Below, one piece after another: positions 37,108 to 50,363 of a stretch of 64,000 nt of DNA. The stretch is from positions 329,736 through 393,735 of the forward strand of contig NZ_JAUZEE010000004.1 of assembly GCF_030705305.1 (NCBI RefSeq), read 5' to 3'. The stretch is from Leptothrix discophora (lineage in GTDB: Bacteria > Pseudomonadota > Gammaproteobacteria > Burkholderiales > Burkholderiaceae_C). The position numbers and the translations under genes are program-made. The notes under the pieces were generated by a model, which saw only the letters and a list, made by a program, of their open reading frames with translations, did no database searches and was not told where the DNA came from. Position 1 is the stretch's first letter. Each line of letters starts with the position of its first letter.

Positions 37108-37170
37108 TGACCGGCCTGCCCGCAGCGATGCAGGCAGGCTGAGGGCGGCCTGACCGCCCACCATCAGACC

Positions 37171-37198
37171 CCAAGGGCCGGCTTATGCCGGCCCTTGG
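37171..37198 (+). terminator. Terminator after the porin
   Basis: CCAAGGGCCGGC-TTAT-GCCGGCCCTTGG is a perfect twelve-base stem with a four-base loop, followed by TCTTTG. It lies about 65 bases past the porin stop. Confidence 0.85.
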
Positions 37199-37245
37199 TC
37201 TTTGTGGCGCCGACATCGCGTCCCTCGCCTGGAGCAGCCCCGGAC

Positions 37246-38331
37246 ATGAACACCCCCTTGCAGGTCGCGCTGATCGGCCACGGCTACGTCGGCCGCACCT
37301 TCCATGCGCCGCTGATCGCGGCGACGCCGGGCCTGCGGCTGGCGCTGATCGCCTCCTCCGGTGATCCGGCCGCGCTGCAGGCGCGCTGGCCGGGCGTACG
37401 GGTCGAGCCCGATTACGTCGCCGCCGCGACCGCCGAGGGCATCGACCTGGTCGTCATCGCCACGCCCAACGACAGCCACCACCCGCTGGCGCGCGCCGCG
37501 CTGCTGGCGGGCAAGGCCGTGGTGATCGACAAGCCCTTCACGGTCACGCTCGACGAGGCCGAGGACCTGGTGACGCTGGCGCGCGAGCGCGGCCAGCTGC
37601 TCTCGGTCTTCCACAACCGGCGCTGGGACGGCGACTTCCTGACCGTGCAGGCCCACCTCGCCGCCGGCCTGCTGGGCGAGGTGCGCGAGGTCGTCTCGCG
37701 CTTCGACCGCTACGACCCGATCCCGCGCGACCGTTGGCGCGAGCGGGCGGGGCCCGGTTCCGGGCTCTGGTATGACCTCGGCCCGCACCTGGTCGACCAG
37801 GCGCTGTGCCTGTTCGGCCCGCCCGACACGGTGACCGGCGACCTGGCCATCCTGCGCGACGGCAGCGAGGCGGTCGACCTGGCCCAGGTGACGCTGGGCT
37901 ACGCGCAGCCGGCCCGGCGCGTGGTGCTGCACTGCACCCGCCTGGCCGCCCTGCCCGCGCCGCGCTTCGAGGTCCACGGCCAGCTCGGCAGCCTGGTCTC
38001 CGAAGGGCTGGACGTGCAGGAAGACCAGCTCAAGCTCGACCTGCCGCCCGGCGCACCCGGCTGGGGCGAGGACCCGCGCGCGCTGCGCTGGATGGACTGG
38101 CGCGACGCCGCGCCGCACCTGCCGCAGCCCGCCAACACCCGCGCCCCGCGCGACCCCGTCGCCCTGCCCCGCCTGCGCGGCGACTACCCGGCCTACTACG
38201 CCGGCATCCGCGACGCCATCCGCGACGGCGCCCCCAACCCGGTCACGCCCGAGTCGGCCTTGCTGACGATGCAGGTGATGGACCTGGCGATGAGAAGTGC
38301 CGAGCAGGGGCGGACGCTGGACGTTCCATGA
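37246..38331 (+). CDS. Gfo/Idh/MocA-family oxidoreductase, YdgJ/IolW-like scyllo-inositol dehydrogenase
   Basis: 361 residues from the ATG at 37246; a GTG 51 bases earlier is less likely. It closely resembles E. coli YdgJ: ALIGHGYVGRTFHAPLI at the start, VIATPNDSHHPLA, the DKPFTVTL motif (95-97, catalytic Lys), LLSVFHNRRWDGDFL and GPGSGLWYDLGPHLVDQAL. YdgJ and IolW use NADP(H) with scyllo-inositol or inososes, so this is the third inositol-type dehydrogenase of the island. It follows the porin terminator and is transcribed separately. Confidence 0.85.
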   Translation: MNTPLQVALIGHGYVGRTFHAPLIAATPGLRLALIASSGDPAALQARWPGVRVEPDYVAAATAEGIDLVVIATPNDSHHPLARAALLAGKAVVIDKPFTVTLDEAEDLVTLARERGQLLSVFHNRRWDGDFLTVQAHLAAGLLGEVREVVSRFDRYDPIPRDRWRERAGPGSGLWYDLGPHLVDQALCLFGPPDTVTGDLAILRDGSEAVDLAQVTLGYAQPARRVVLHCTRLAALPAPRFEVHGQLGSLVSEGLDVQEDQLKLDLPPGAPGWGEDPRALRWMDWRDAAPHLPQPANTRAPRDPVALPRLRGDYPAYYAGIRDAIRDGAPNPVTPESALLTMQVMDLAMRSAEQGRTLDVP

Positions 38332-38366
38332 TGGCGGCGTAACGCATGCGCAATACACTGCGACCC

Positions 38367-38639
38367 ATGAAGACGGCCGTCATCCCTCAGGTCCGGGTCG
38401 AACCGGAATTGCGAACCGAACTCGACACGTCCTTGCGCGAGGGAGAGACCCTGTCCGAATTCGTCGAGGCGGCGGTCCGATCTGCCTTGGCCTTCCGGCA
38501 AGTCCAGACCCGTTTCCACGCCAGGGGACAGGCGGCCTGGGAACAGTACCTGGCCACGGGCCGCTCCAAGTCGGCCGACGAGGTGCTGGATGCCTTGCAG
38601 GCCAAGGTCGATGCCAGACGCAGGCAACTCGAAAGATGA
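38367..38639 (+). CDS. Antitoxin, ribbon-helix-helix type (partner of ParE/RelE-like toxin)
   Basis: 90 residues from the ATG at 38367. The N-terminal part (VRVEPELRTELDTSLREG, then LSEFVEAAVRSAL) fits a ribbon-helix-helix DNA-binding fold; the remainder is a charged helical tail that would wrap the toxin. Its stop overlaps the start of the next gene (ATGA), the usual arrangement of a toxin-antitoxin pair. An upstream in-frame ATG at 38346 would add seven residues. Confidence 0.8.
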   Translation: MKTAVIPQVRVEPELRTELDTSLREGETLSEFVEAAVRSALAFRQVQTRFHARGQAAWEQYLATGRSKSADEVLDALQAKVDARRRQLER

Positions 38640-38950
38640 CCTTCAGCGTCCGGATCACCGACGCTGCCGAAGAAGACCTCATCCGTTTGCTGGACTTCCT
38701 GCTTGACCGGGTCGAGACCCTGGAGGACCTGGAGAAGGCGCAGCTCACGATCGACTCGGTGCGGGCCACCTACAGGCACCAGCTGTCCTCGACGCCCTTC
38801 AGCTTCCGCAAGGCCGGTCAGAGCCCCACGCGTCGCGAGCTGATCGTGCCGGCAGGTGCCAGCGGCTATGTGGTGCTCTACGAGATCGCCAGCCCGACGA
38901 CGGTGGTCGTCCTGGCGATCAGGCACCAGCTGGAGCAGGACTACCACTGA
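38636..38950 (+). CDS. ParE/RelE-superfamily toxin
   Basis: 104 residues beginning MTFSVRITDAAEEDLIRLLDFL, the first strand and helix of the ParE/RelE fold. It ends with YVVLYEIASPTTVVVLAIRHQLE, matching the terminal strands in which ParE-type proteins carry the RHQxE motif. ParE members target gyrase and RelE members cut mRNA; which applies cannot be read here. It overlaps the antitoxin by four bases. The pair stands between the inositol and glycogen regions. Confidence 0.85.
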   Translation: MTFSVRITDAAEEDLIRLLDFLLDRVETLEDLEKAQLTIDSVRATYRHQLSSTPFSFRKAGQSPTRRELIVPAGASGYVVLYEIASPTTVVVLAIRHQLEQDYH

Positions 38951-38986
38951 GCGGCACACCGCCGTCGTGGAACCGACGGGCGTGCT

Positions 38987-41900
38987 TCATCGATCGGTCA
39001 ACGCCGCCGGTCCCGGCTCGTCAGCCGGCCCATCCATGATCGGGGGCGACACGGCCGTCGGCTCCTCGGACCCGTCAGCCGCCGCGATGGCGTCCCCGTC
39101 CCTGCCAGCCGCCGGCTCGGCCGCGGTGTTCTCCGCCGCCAACTTCTCCGCAGCAGCCGCCGCCTCCGCCGCCTCCTCCCTCGCCTGCGCCACCAGGTAG
39201 CTCACCGCCGCCATCACGAGGTTGGCGACGCGGTGGGGCGGGTTGGCATAGAACTCGGTCCAGGCCTGGGCGCGGTGCTCGTTGTAGTCGGCGGCGACGT
39301 GACCGATGCGGCGTTCCTGCCAGCCCAGGCGCACGGCGATGCCGATCAGCACGTCCATCACCAGCCAGCTGCCCAGCCGCAGGTCGGCGTTGGCACGGAA
39401 GATGTCGCTGAGCGCGAGCAGCGCCTCGATCGTGAGCTGGCGGTATTCCGGTGCCTGGATCTTTTCGAGCAGGTCCTCCACCTGCAGCGCGAAGCCGCGT
39501 TCGCCCGGCGTGCTGTCGGCCCGCGCGAGCGTGCTGTCGAGCCGGTTGCGGGCGTCGAGCTGGTCGCCGATGACCAGCCCCGGGACCTGCCGCAGCAGCG
39601 CCCAGATGCGCTCGTGGAAGTCGCCGGGCACGCGGGTGAGCACGCCGCTCAGCTCGCGCCAGGCCAGCCAGCCGGGCACGTCCTCGGGCAGCGCCGGGTC
39701 GTGCGAGGCCGAGAAGTCGACCGCCACCAGCGCGGTCTCGCCGTCGCCGGTCTCGTGGACCTGCAGCGACTGCAGCCGGACGAGATCGCGGCCCATCTCC
39801 TGCTCGCGCGCGATGACCTCGCGCAGCCGCGCCATCAGGGCCTGCGGGCTGCAGTCGAGCAGGTGGTCGAAGGCCTCGGCCTGGCTGATCGCGTGTTCCA
39901 GCGCCAGCCGGCCGGTGATCAGCAGCAGCAGGTACCAGGGCCGCAGCGTCAGCGTGCCCTTGAACAGGCCGGGGTCGGCCTTGATCATGGTGCCCAGCAG
40001 CAGCACGAGTTCCTGGATCAGCAACCGCGCGCGGGCATCGTCGCCGCCGAAGCGGCGCAGCCGCTCGAACAGCTCGGCATTGCCCAGCGGCGACGCGATG
40101 ATGGCCTGCACGTCGTAGGCACGACCCAGCGAGACCTGCTTGCCGCGGCCGACGATCTGCGAGACGGCGTCCTCCAGCGTCTCGTCCTGGATGTCGAGCA
40201 CCGCCGCCGCGCGGCGCAGCACGCCCCAGCGGCGTTCGGCACCGGCGCGCGCATAGATCGCCTCGGCCAGCTCGCGCACGGTGCCGCCCAGCGACGAACG
40301 CGCGTCCAGCCCCCACCGCTGCGACAGCAGCGACAGCACCTCGATCTGCTCGTAGGGGTTGCGGCTGCGGGCCAGCAGGCGCTGGTGGAAGGACGGGTCG
40401 TGCTCACGCTCCAGTGCGGCCGCGCGGGCAGGGCTGAGCGGCCGGGTCGCCGCCTCTTCCCAGTGCAGCACGGCAGCGGCGACGGCGCCGGTGTCGGGCG
40501 CCGAGCGCGGCTGGGCCGGCAGCGCCGGCAGGTGGTCGGCGGTGCAGACCGCCGTGCGCGGCAGCAGCTCGGCCAGCGGGCCGACCTTCAGCGCACCCGC
40601 TGCGGCGCGACCCGCCTCGCTGTCCGCTGGCGGGCCCTGCAGGTTGCGCAGCCAGGCCAGCAGGCTGTCCGCGCCGCGCGTGTCCAGCATGGGCTGGGTG
40701 ATCAGCACGACCATCAGCGGACGGGTCGGCCGGCGCTCGCGGCGCAGCACGCGCAACGGCGTGGCGTCGTCGGCGGCGACCCGCGCATCGACCGCCCACG
40801 GCAGGTGGCGCGCATGGCGGCCCAGCCAGGCGATCTCGGCCTGCATCTCGTCGATCAGCAGGCCGTTGTCCAGGCCCAGGTAGAAGCCCTGGCGGTTGAA
40901 CAGCGAGGGCAGGAAGACGGTGGTGCGCCCGCCCTGGCGGTAGACCTTGCTGGTGGCCAGCGCGCCCAGGCGCTGCAGCGGCCGGCCGCTCAGGCCCAGG
41001 TCGTTCCAGCGGCCCAGGTGGGTCAGCAGGCCGTCCAGTTCGTCGGCATAGCGGACCTCGACCAGCGGACGGACCTCGGTCAGCGTCTGGGCCTGGATGC
41101 CGTGCACGGCCAGCCGGGCCTGCACCAGCGGATCGGTGGCCAGCAGCGCCAGCTGGACGGTGGCCTGCGGGGCGGGCGGGGCGGAGGACTCCTGGGCCGC
41201 CGCCTCGCCGTCGAGCGCCGCGACGGGCGTCGATCCTTTCAATGCATCGAGCGCACGTTGCCGGTTCAGCGGGTCGAGCTGCTCCGGCCGGACCCAGCCT
41301 TCCTGCAGCAGCGCGCCGACCAGGTAGAGGCTCTGGGCCCAGACCAGCGGCACGTTGTCGTTGGGCACGCGGTCCTGGCTGTGCGGGGACTCGCGTTCGG
41401 CCTCGATGTGTTCGGCCGGCACGACGTACAGCTCGGGCAGCAGGCGCTGGCCGTCGCGCTCGACCATCAGCGCGTCGAGCCGCTCACGGTAGTCGGCCGC
41501 CTGGGCCGTGTCCTCGCGCAGCCGGGCGTCGATCAGCAGGTAGGTGAAGAACAGCGGCCACTCGCTCTCGATGCGGCGGAAGCGCTGCAGCTCGCCCTGT
41601 TCGTAGTGCAGCCGGCTGTGGTCCTCGACGACGGTCTGGTGGCCGTCGCGCAGGAAGCGCTTGCAGCCATAGCGGCCCTGCAGCTTGGCGACGATGCGCG
41701 AGCGGGTCGCCTCGATCAGCTCGGGGTCGTCGACCGCGAAGGCCGGGTAGCCGATCACCGACAGCAGCGCGGCGTCGGTCTCCTTGCTCTCGGACTCGCG
41801 CGGCAGCAGCGCGGCCAGCGTGCTGCGGGCATGCGCGATGTCGTCGCCCTGGACGAGGATGCGCGGCGCCAGGCCGGGCAGCAGGTCGGCGTCGGCGATC

Positions 41901-42715
41901 GCCTCCAGCGCGGCCTTGGCCATGCCCACCGAGCTGGCGTTGATCTCGGCGCGGCCCTGGTTCTGCTTGTGGCCGCGCTCCCAGATGCCGTAGTCGGGCG
42001 TGCGGTGGGCGCGGGCCAGGTAGTGCACGAGGTTCTGCACGAAGGCGACCTCATGCGGTTCACGCACGATGGACAGGCCGCTGGCGCTCATCTGCGCGAG
42101 CTGCAGCAGGAAGATCGCGGTGGCGTCGATCTGCAGGTGGCCCCACTCGGCATCGCCGACCACCGGATCGCCGGTGGTGGTGGCGTACTTCGCGTGCAGG
42201 GCATCGAGCGGATGCTGGCTGTGCTTGAAGCGCTCGACCTTGTGGGCCTGCTTGATCATCGCGGCGAGCAAGCCGCGCATCAGCGCCTCGACCCGCTCGC
42301 GCAACTCGGCCGACAGGGCCGGATCGCGCTCGCGGTGGGCCAGTTCGAGGGCCCAGATCGCGAGGATGCTGTAGACGTTGTCGCGCACCCAGGCATGGGT
42401 GTAGTCGCCGTGCACCGTGATGGCGGTGCTGGCCGGCAGCAGGCCGGTGACCGGGTCCTGGCGCGACAGGATGATCTGGCGGGCCTGCTCGACCCAGCCC
42501 GCGAGCGGGTCGGCCGGCGGCGCGGCATCGGCCGGTGCGGGCTCGATCAGGTCGAGCGGCGCGAAGGCCGAGGTGGCGGCGGACGCGGGAAGGGCCGAGG
42601 CGGCCTCCGTGGGCGGGGTCGCGGTCGGGACCGCGGTGACCGAAGGGTGCGTGGAGGCCTGGCGGTCGGCTTCGGCGCCGGCCGGGCGGCGGGCTGCCTG
42701 GGTGTTTGCCGTCAT
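38987..42715 (-). CDS. Bacterial homologue of phosphorylase kinase alpha/beta subunit (GH15-like)
   Basis: 1242 residues. After a ~70-residue Ala/Pro-rich leader, residues ~75-500 match the GH15-like N-terminal domain of animal phosphorylase b kinase alpha/beta subunits remarkably closely: QDPVTGLLPAS, AWVRDNVYSILAIWAL, DALHAKYATTTGDPVVGD, EWGHLQIDAT, NASSVGMAKAALEAI, KLQGRYGCKRFLRDG and DRVPNDNVPLVWAQSLYL. The C-terminal part (about 900-1190) also keeps the family's helical block (LIQELVLLLGTMIKADPGLF). No calmodulin-type or kinase (gamma) gene is nearby. It is transcribed after branching enzyme and amylosucrase, so a role in alpha-glucan handling or its control is likely. Ends with an Ala-rich tail. 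The ATG has GGGAG upstream. Confidence 0.88.
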   Translation of the reverse strand: MTANTQAARRPAGAEADRQASTHPSVTAVPTATPPTEAASALPASAATSAFAPLDLIEPAPADAAPPADPLAGWVEQARQIILSRQDPVTGLLPASTAITVHGDYTHAWVRDNVYSILAIWALELAHRERDPALSAELRERVEALMRGLLAAMIKQAHKVERFKHSQHPLDALHAKYATTTGDPVVGDAEWGHLQIDATAIFLLQLAQMSASGLSIVREPHEVAFVQNLVHYLARAHRTPDYGIWERGHKQNQGRAEINASSVGMAKAALEAIADADLLPGLAPRILVQGDDIAHARSTLAALLPRESESKETDAALLSVIGYPAFAVDDPELIEATRSRIVAKLQGRYGCKRFLRDGHQTVVEDHSRLHYEQGELQRFRRIESEWPLFFTYLLIDARLREDTAQAADYRERLDALMVERDGQRLLPELYVVPAEHIEAERESPHSQDRVPNDNVPLVWAQSLYLVGALLQEGWVRPEQLDPLNRQRALDALKGSTPVAALDGEAAAQESSAPPAPQATVQLALLATDPLVQARLAVHGIQAQTLTEVRPLVEVRYADELDGLLTHLGRWNDLGLSGRPLQRLGALATSKVYRQGGRTTVFLPSLFNRQGFYLGLDNGLLIDEMQAEIAWLGRHARHLPWAVDARVAADDATPLRVLRRERRPTRPLMVVLITQPMLDTRGADSLLAWLRNLQGPPADSEAGRAAAGALKVGPLAELLPRTAVCTADHLPALPAQPRSAPDTGAVAAAVLHWEEAATRPLSPARAAALEREHDPSFHQRLLARSRNPYEQIEVLSLLSQRWGLDARSSLGGTVRELAEAIYARAGAERRWGVLRRAAAVLDIQDETLEDAVSQIVGRGKQVSLGRAYDVQAIIASPLGNAELFERLRRFGGDDARARLLIQELVLLLGTMIKADPGLFKGTLTLRPWYLLLLITGRLALEHAISQAEAFDHLLDCSPQALMARLREVIAREQEMGRDLVRLQSLQVHETGDGETALVAVDFSASHDPALPEDVPGWLAWRELSGVLTRVPGDFHERIWALLRQVPGLVIGDQLDARNRLDSTLARADSTPGERGFALQVEDLLEKIQAPEYRQLTIEALLALSDIFRANADLRLGSWLVMDVLIGIAVRLGWQERRIGHVAADYNEHRAQAWTEFYANPPHRVANLVMAAVSYLVAQAREEAAEAAAAAEKLAAENTAAEPAAGRDGDAIAAADGSEEPTAVSPPIMDGPADEPGPAALTDR

Positions 42716-42895
42716 GGATGTCTCCCATTGATCAAGGGTTAACCCTCACTGCGGGAGTTTCGCATCCTCTCAGTTACAGGCGGGCTTCGAAACCGCAAGC
42801 AGGCGCTCGCCTGCGGGGGCGGCGAGTCGTTCGTTCGCCGAACCGGTGCATGCAAGCGCCGGGCCCGGCAGGCCAAGGCAGGATCGCAGCCGGGA

Positions 42896-45094
<2,199 letters not shown>

Positions 45095-45214
45095 GGCAGT
45101 CTCCGGCGGTGTTATGTGCGAGGGGGCGCGCAGTATGGGTTCGGAACGGTGGAACAGGGGTACGGCGAGGGTACGGCGTGGGGACGGTGCAGGCGCCGCG
45201 ACGGCGCCGTGGAC

Positions 45215-47221
45215 TCAGCCGCGACGGCAGTCCAGCCAGACCATCTGGTAGGGCGCCAGCGTCAGGTCGCTGCGCAGGTCATGGCCGTTCTGCGCGATCA
45301 GGTCGGCCGCCGCGCCCGGCATGCCCGAGAGCACCCGCGCCGCGACGACCTGTTCCTTCTCGCTGAAGTTGGCCAGCACGAGGATGTTGCCGCCACCGGA
45401 CTGGCCCTCCCCGCTGCGCAGGTAGCCCAGCACGGCCGGATTGCCCGACCAGAACGGCGTCAGCCGCCCGCCGCCGAACGAGGGCAGGTGCTGGCGCAGC
45501 CGGATCAGGTGCGACAGGCCCGCGAAGATCCGTCCGGCGTCGCTGGCCGGATCGAGCCGCTGCTCCCAGCGCGTCACGTCGCGCGCCGGCCGGTGGACCC
45601 AGCGGCTGTCGCCGGCCTTGCCCGGGTCCTGCAGATAGCCCATGTCGTTGAGCGCGCCGAACTCGTCGCCCAGGTAGATCAGCGGGATGCCGCCCGAGGA
45701 CAGCGCCACGCCGTAGAGCAGCAGCATGCGCGCGACCGCATGCGGGTCGCCCTGCTCCAGCCCGCACAGCGAGGCCGCCGTGCCGCTGATGCGGCAGTCG
45801 CCGGTGGTGGGGTTGTCCTGGAAGGGCACGCCACGCGCGAAGCTGCCGGGGAAGCGGTTGACGTAGAAGCGGTTCAGGAAGGTGCGGTGGTCGAAGCCGT
45901 GGATGCCCAGCTGGATCGCGTCCTCGTCGGCGAAGGTCCAGCCGATGTCGTCGTGGCTGCGCACGTAGTTGACCCAGGCGGTGTGCTGCGGCAGGTGGTG
46001 GCGCTCGGCCAGCGCCTTCTGCAGCATGTTGACCTCGCGCGTGGCCAGCGTGTTCCACAGCAGCGCCATCTGGAGCGGGTTGTAGGAGATCTGGCACTCG
46101 GCCGGATCGATGTACTTCACCACGTCGTCCGGGTGGACGATGGCCTCGCTCTTGAACAGCATGGCCGGCGCGGCGATGCGGGCCACCGCGTTGTAGGCCC
46201 GCAGCAGCTGGTGCGCCTCGGGCAGGTTCTCGCAGGACGTGCCCAGGCGCTTCCAGATGAAGGCCACCGCATCCATGCGCAGGAACTCGACGCCGAGGTT
46301 GGCGATGTAAAGCATCTCGCCGGCCATCGCGTCGAAGACGTCCGGGTTCGCGTAGTTCAGGTCCCACTGGTAGCTGTGGAAGGTGGTCCAGACCCAGCGG
46401 TTGTCGGGCAGCGGGCTGAAGGCGCCGGGATGCTCGTCGGGGAAGATCTCGCGCAGCGTGCGCTCGTAGGCGTCGGGCTGCTCGCGGCCTTCGAAGATGT
46501 AGAAGAACGCCTTGTGGCGGGCATCGCCGGCCAGTGCCGCGCGGGCCCATTCATGCTCGTCGCTGGTGTGGTTGAAGACGAAGTCCAGCACCAGCGAGAT
46601 GCCCTCGTCGCGCAGCTTCTGCGCCAGCCGGCGCAGGTCGTCGATGTGGCCCAGGCTGGGCTTGACGTCGCGGTAGCTGCTGACCGCGTAGCCGCCGTCG
46701 TTGTGCGGCTCCGGGCACAGGAAGGGCGGCATCAGGTGCAGGTAGGTCAGCCCCAGCGACTTGAAGTACGGGATCTGCGCCTCGATGCCGCGCAGGTTGC
46801 CACCGTACAGGTCGGCATAGCAGACGCCGCCGACCATGCGGTGCGACTGGAACCAGTCGGGCTCGGCCTCGCGGCGTTCGTCGAGCGAGCGCAGGTCGGC
46901 TGGACGGGCATGCCAGGACTTCCAGCAGGTCTGCAGCAGCCGGGTCAGGAAGGGCTCGAAGTCGGGCCGGTCACCGTACAGCGGCGCCAGCTCGCCGACC
47001 AGCGTGCCCAGGTGCTGCTGCAGGCGACGCGCGTAGCCGGGCCACAGCGGGTCGCGCGCATGGGCGCTGGCGACGGCGGCATGGGCGCGCTGGACCCGCG
47101 CGTCGGGATGGGCGAAGGTCGCCACGCTCACGCCGGCGACCGGCGCGGGGGCAACGGGTGCGGGTACAGCGAGGGTGGGGGCCGCTGGCGCGGGGGCGGC
47201 GGATGAGGTGTTCTTGGCCAC
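45215..47221 (-). CDS. Amylosucrase (GH13)
   Basis: About 668 residues from a GTG at 47221, chosen because AGGAAGGA lies six bases before it; an ATG at 47239 is the alternative. After an Ala/Pro-rich stretch, the protein aligns throughout with Neisseria amylosucrase: [45 protein letters not shown] with the nucleophile Asp, FKSEAIVHP with the acid Glu, [15 protein letters not shown], and [12 protein letters not shown]. Amylosucrase builds alpha-1,4-glucan from sucrose and releases fructose, with no nucleotide sugar needed. Located between branching enzyme and the glucosidase/ABC transporter genes on the same strand. The N-terminal Ala-rich run looks like a linker, not a signal peptide. Confidence 0.9.
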   Translation of the reverse strand: MAKNTSSAAPAPAAPTLAVPAPVAPAPVAGVSVATFAHPDARVQRAHAAVASAHARDPLWPGYARRLQQHLGTLVGELAPLYGDRPDFEPFLTRLLQTCWKSWHARPADLRSLDERREAEPDWFQSHRMVGGVCYADLYGGNLRGIEAQIPYFKSLGLTYLHLMPPFLCPEPHNDGGYAVSSYRDVKPSLGHIDDLRRLAQKLRDEGISLVLDFVFNHTSDEHEWARAALAGDARHKAFFYIFEGREQPDAYERTLREIFPDEHPGAFSPLPDNRWVWTTFHSYQWDLNYANPDVFDAMAGEMLYIANLGVEFLRMDAVAFIWKRLGTSCENLPEAHQLLRAYNAVARIAAPAMLFKSEAIVHPDDVVKYIDPAECQISYNPLQMALLWNTLATREVNMLQKALAERHHLPQHTAWVNYVRSHDDIGWTFADEDAIQLGIHGFDHRTFLNRFYVNRFPGSFARGVPFQDNPTTGDCRISGTAASLCGLEQGDPHAVARMLLLYGVALSSGGIPLIYLGDEFGALNDMGYLQDPGKAGDSRWVHRPARDVTRWEQRLDPASDAGRIFAGLSHLIRLRQHLPSFGGGRLTPFWSGNPAVLGYLRSGEGQSGGGNILVLANFSEKEQVVAARVLSGMPGAAADLIAQNGHDLRSDLTLAPYQMVWLDCRRG

Positions 47222-47290
47222 GGCGGGTCCTTCCTTCATCGATGGGATCGGGGTTGCGTGCGTGCGGGGAGCCTGGGAACCGTCTGGCAA

Positions 47291-49012
47291 TCAGCCGAGC
47301 AGCCGGATGACGCGGGCCTCCCACGGCCGCAGCGGCAGCGCGTGCAGGTCCGTGCCGGCCGGCTCGGCGATGTTGGCGATGACGGTCTCCCAGCGCGACG
47401 CGGGAATGTCCGCCGGCAGCTCGAAGACCGGGCTGTCGGCGCTGAAGTTGCACACCACCAGCCAGCGCTCGGCGCCGAGCGTGCGGGTGTAGGCGTAGAC
47501 CTGCGGATGCTCGGCCAGCAGCAGGTCGTGGCGGCCGTCGACCACGATCGGATGGGCCTTGCGCAGCGCGATCAGGCGGCGGTAGTAGTGGAAGACCGAG
47601 CCCTCGTCGGCCAGCGCCTGCGCGGCGTTGATCTCGGGGAAGGTCGGGTTGAGCTTGAGCCAGGGCGTGCCGGTGGTGAAGCCGGCGTTCGGGCCATCGG
47701 TCCACGGCATCGGCGTGCGGGCGTTGTCGCGGCTCTTCGCATGGATGGCGCGCATCAGCTCGGCCGGATCCTCGCCACGCTCGGTGGTCGCGACCCGGTA
47801 CATGTTGCGGGTCTCGATGTCCTGGTAGTCCTCGATGCCCGGGAAGCGCACGTTGCCCAGGCCCAGTTCCTCGCCCTGGTAGACATAGGGCGTGCCCTGG
47901 TGCAGGTGCAGCCAGGTGCCGAGCATCTGGGCCGAGCGCACGCGGTGCTCGCCGTCGTCGCCGAAACGCGAGACCGGCCGCGGCTGGTCGTGGTTGCTCA
48001 GGTAGAGGCTGTTCCAGCCGCAGCCGTGCAGCTCGTCCTGCCAGCGCGCCATGGTGCGCTTGAGGTCGCGCAGGTCGAGCGTCTTCAGGGCCCACTTGCC
48101 GCGCGGATCACCCGGCTGGCTGTCGAGGTCCATGTGCTCGAACTGGAACAGCATGTTGAGCGCGCCGTCGACCGGGTCGGAGATCTCGCGGCCCTGCCGG
48201 GTCGTGGCCATGGGCGCCTCGCCCACGGTCAGCGTGTCGTAGTGGTCGAGCACCTCGTGGCGCATCTCGCGCAGAAACTCCAGCAGGCGCGGGCCGTTGC
48301 AGGTCAGCGCAAAGCCCGGCTGCAGGAAGCCCTCGCGCACCACCGGCGCGTCGGGCAGGCTGCCGTCCTCGCGCCAGGGCTTGGAGATCATGTTGATGAC
48401 GTCCATGCGGAAGCCGTCCACGCCGCGGTCGAGCCAGAAGCGCATCAGCGCATAGACCTCCTGGCGCAGCGCCGGGTTCTCCCAGTTCAGGTCGGGCTGC
48501 TTGCGGCTGAACATGTGCAGGTAGTACTCGCCGGTCGGCTCGTTCCATTCCCACACCGAGCCGCTGAAAGCAGCTTCCCAGTTTGTCGGCTGGCCCGGCC
48601 GGCCATCGGCGCCGATGCGGGGCTCACGCCAGATGTAGTGGTCGTGGTACGGGTTGTCGCGGCTCGTGCGGGCCTGCTGGAACCAGGCGTGTTCGTCGGA
48701 GCTGTGGTTGACCACCAGGTCCATCACCAGCTTGATGCCGCGCGCGTGCATGGCCGCGAGCATCTCGTCGAAGTCGGCCAGCGTGCCGAACTCGGGCGCG
48801 ATGTCGCGGTAGTCGCTGATGTCGTAGCCGTTGTCGTCCTGCGGCGAACGGTAGACCGGCGACAGCCAGACCACGTCGACGCCGAGCGCCTGCAGGTGGT
48901 CGAGCTTGGAGGTGATGCCCTTGAGGTCGCCGATCCCGTCACCGTTGCTGTCGCAGAAGCTGCGCGGGTAGATCTGGTAGACGACGCTGGATTTCCACCA
49001 GGGAGTTTTCAT
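47291..49012 (-). CDS. GH13 oligo-1,6-glucosidase/alpha-glucosidase
   Basis: 573 residues from the ATG at 49012 (CAGGAG upstream). N-terminal WWKSSVVYQIYPRSFCDSNGDGIGDLKGI is the GH13_31-type signature. Catalytic sites: DGFRMDVINMISK (nucleophile), TVGEAPM (acid Glu) and LSNHDQPRPVSRFG. Val/Met residues in these regions are those seen in oligo-1,6-glucosidases and related trehalulose/isomaltulose-cleaving enzymes. It hydrolyses short alpha-glucosides in the cytoplasm. It stands between the ABC ATPase gene and amylosucrase; the ATPase ends about 180 bases upstream of it. Confidence 0.88.
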   Translation of the reverse strand: MKTPWWKSSVVYQIYPRSFCDSNGDGIGDLKGITSKLDHLQALGVDVVWLSPVYRSPQDDNGYDISDYRDIAPEFGTLADFDEMLAAMHARGIKLVMDLVVNHSSDEHAWFQQARTSRDNPYHDHYIWREPRIGADGRPGQPTNWEAAFSGSVWEWNEPTGEYYLHMFSRKQPDLNWENPALRQEVYALMRFWLDRGVDGFRMDVINMISKPWREDGSLPDAPVVREGFLQPGFALTCNGPRLLEFLREMRHEVLDHYDTLTVGEAPMATTRQGREISDPVDGALNMLFQFEHMDLDSQPGDPRGKWALKTLDLRDLKRTMARWQDELHGCGWNSLYLSNHDQPRPVSRFGDDGEHRVRSAQMLGTWLHLHQGTPYVYQGEELGLGNVRFPGIEDYQDIETRNMYRVATTERGEDPAELMRAIHAKSRDNARTPMPWTDGPNAGFTTGTPWLKLNPTFPEINAAQALADEGSVFHYYRRLIALRKAHPIVVDGRHDLLLAEHPQVYAYTRTLGAERWLVVCNFSADSPVFELPADIPASRWETVIANIAEPAGTDLHALPLRPWEARVIRLLG

Positions 49013-49147
49013 GACGGCGGCTCCTGCTTGCGGTCGAAGTCGATGACGGGAAGGCGAGCGCACACGCACGGGAACGGGTGGCCCGTGTGTCTGCGCCGGA
49101 GGGCGGCTGTGCGGGATGGGTCCGCAGCGGGCCGGCCGGCCCGCCGC

Positions 49148-49190
49148 GGATCAGGCCAGATCAGGCCAGATCAGGCCGGATCAGGCTGGA

Positions 49191-49197
<7 letters not shown>
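49148..49197. repeat. Five tandem 10-bp repeats at the end of the ABC ATPase gene
   Basis: The decamer GATCAGGCC(A/G) is repeated five times without interruption. On the minus strand each copy holds a TGA, and the 10-bp period places TGA in all three frames. The ATPase gene uses the first one it meets as its stop (49191-49193). Copy number could change without altering the protein. Confidence 0.85.
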
Positions 49198-50327
<1,130 letters not shown>

Positions 50328-50363
50328 GGCGAGCGTGGTGGGTTGGACGAGAGGTTGCGAAGG

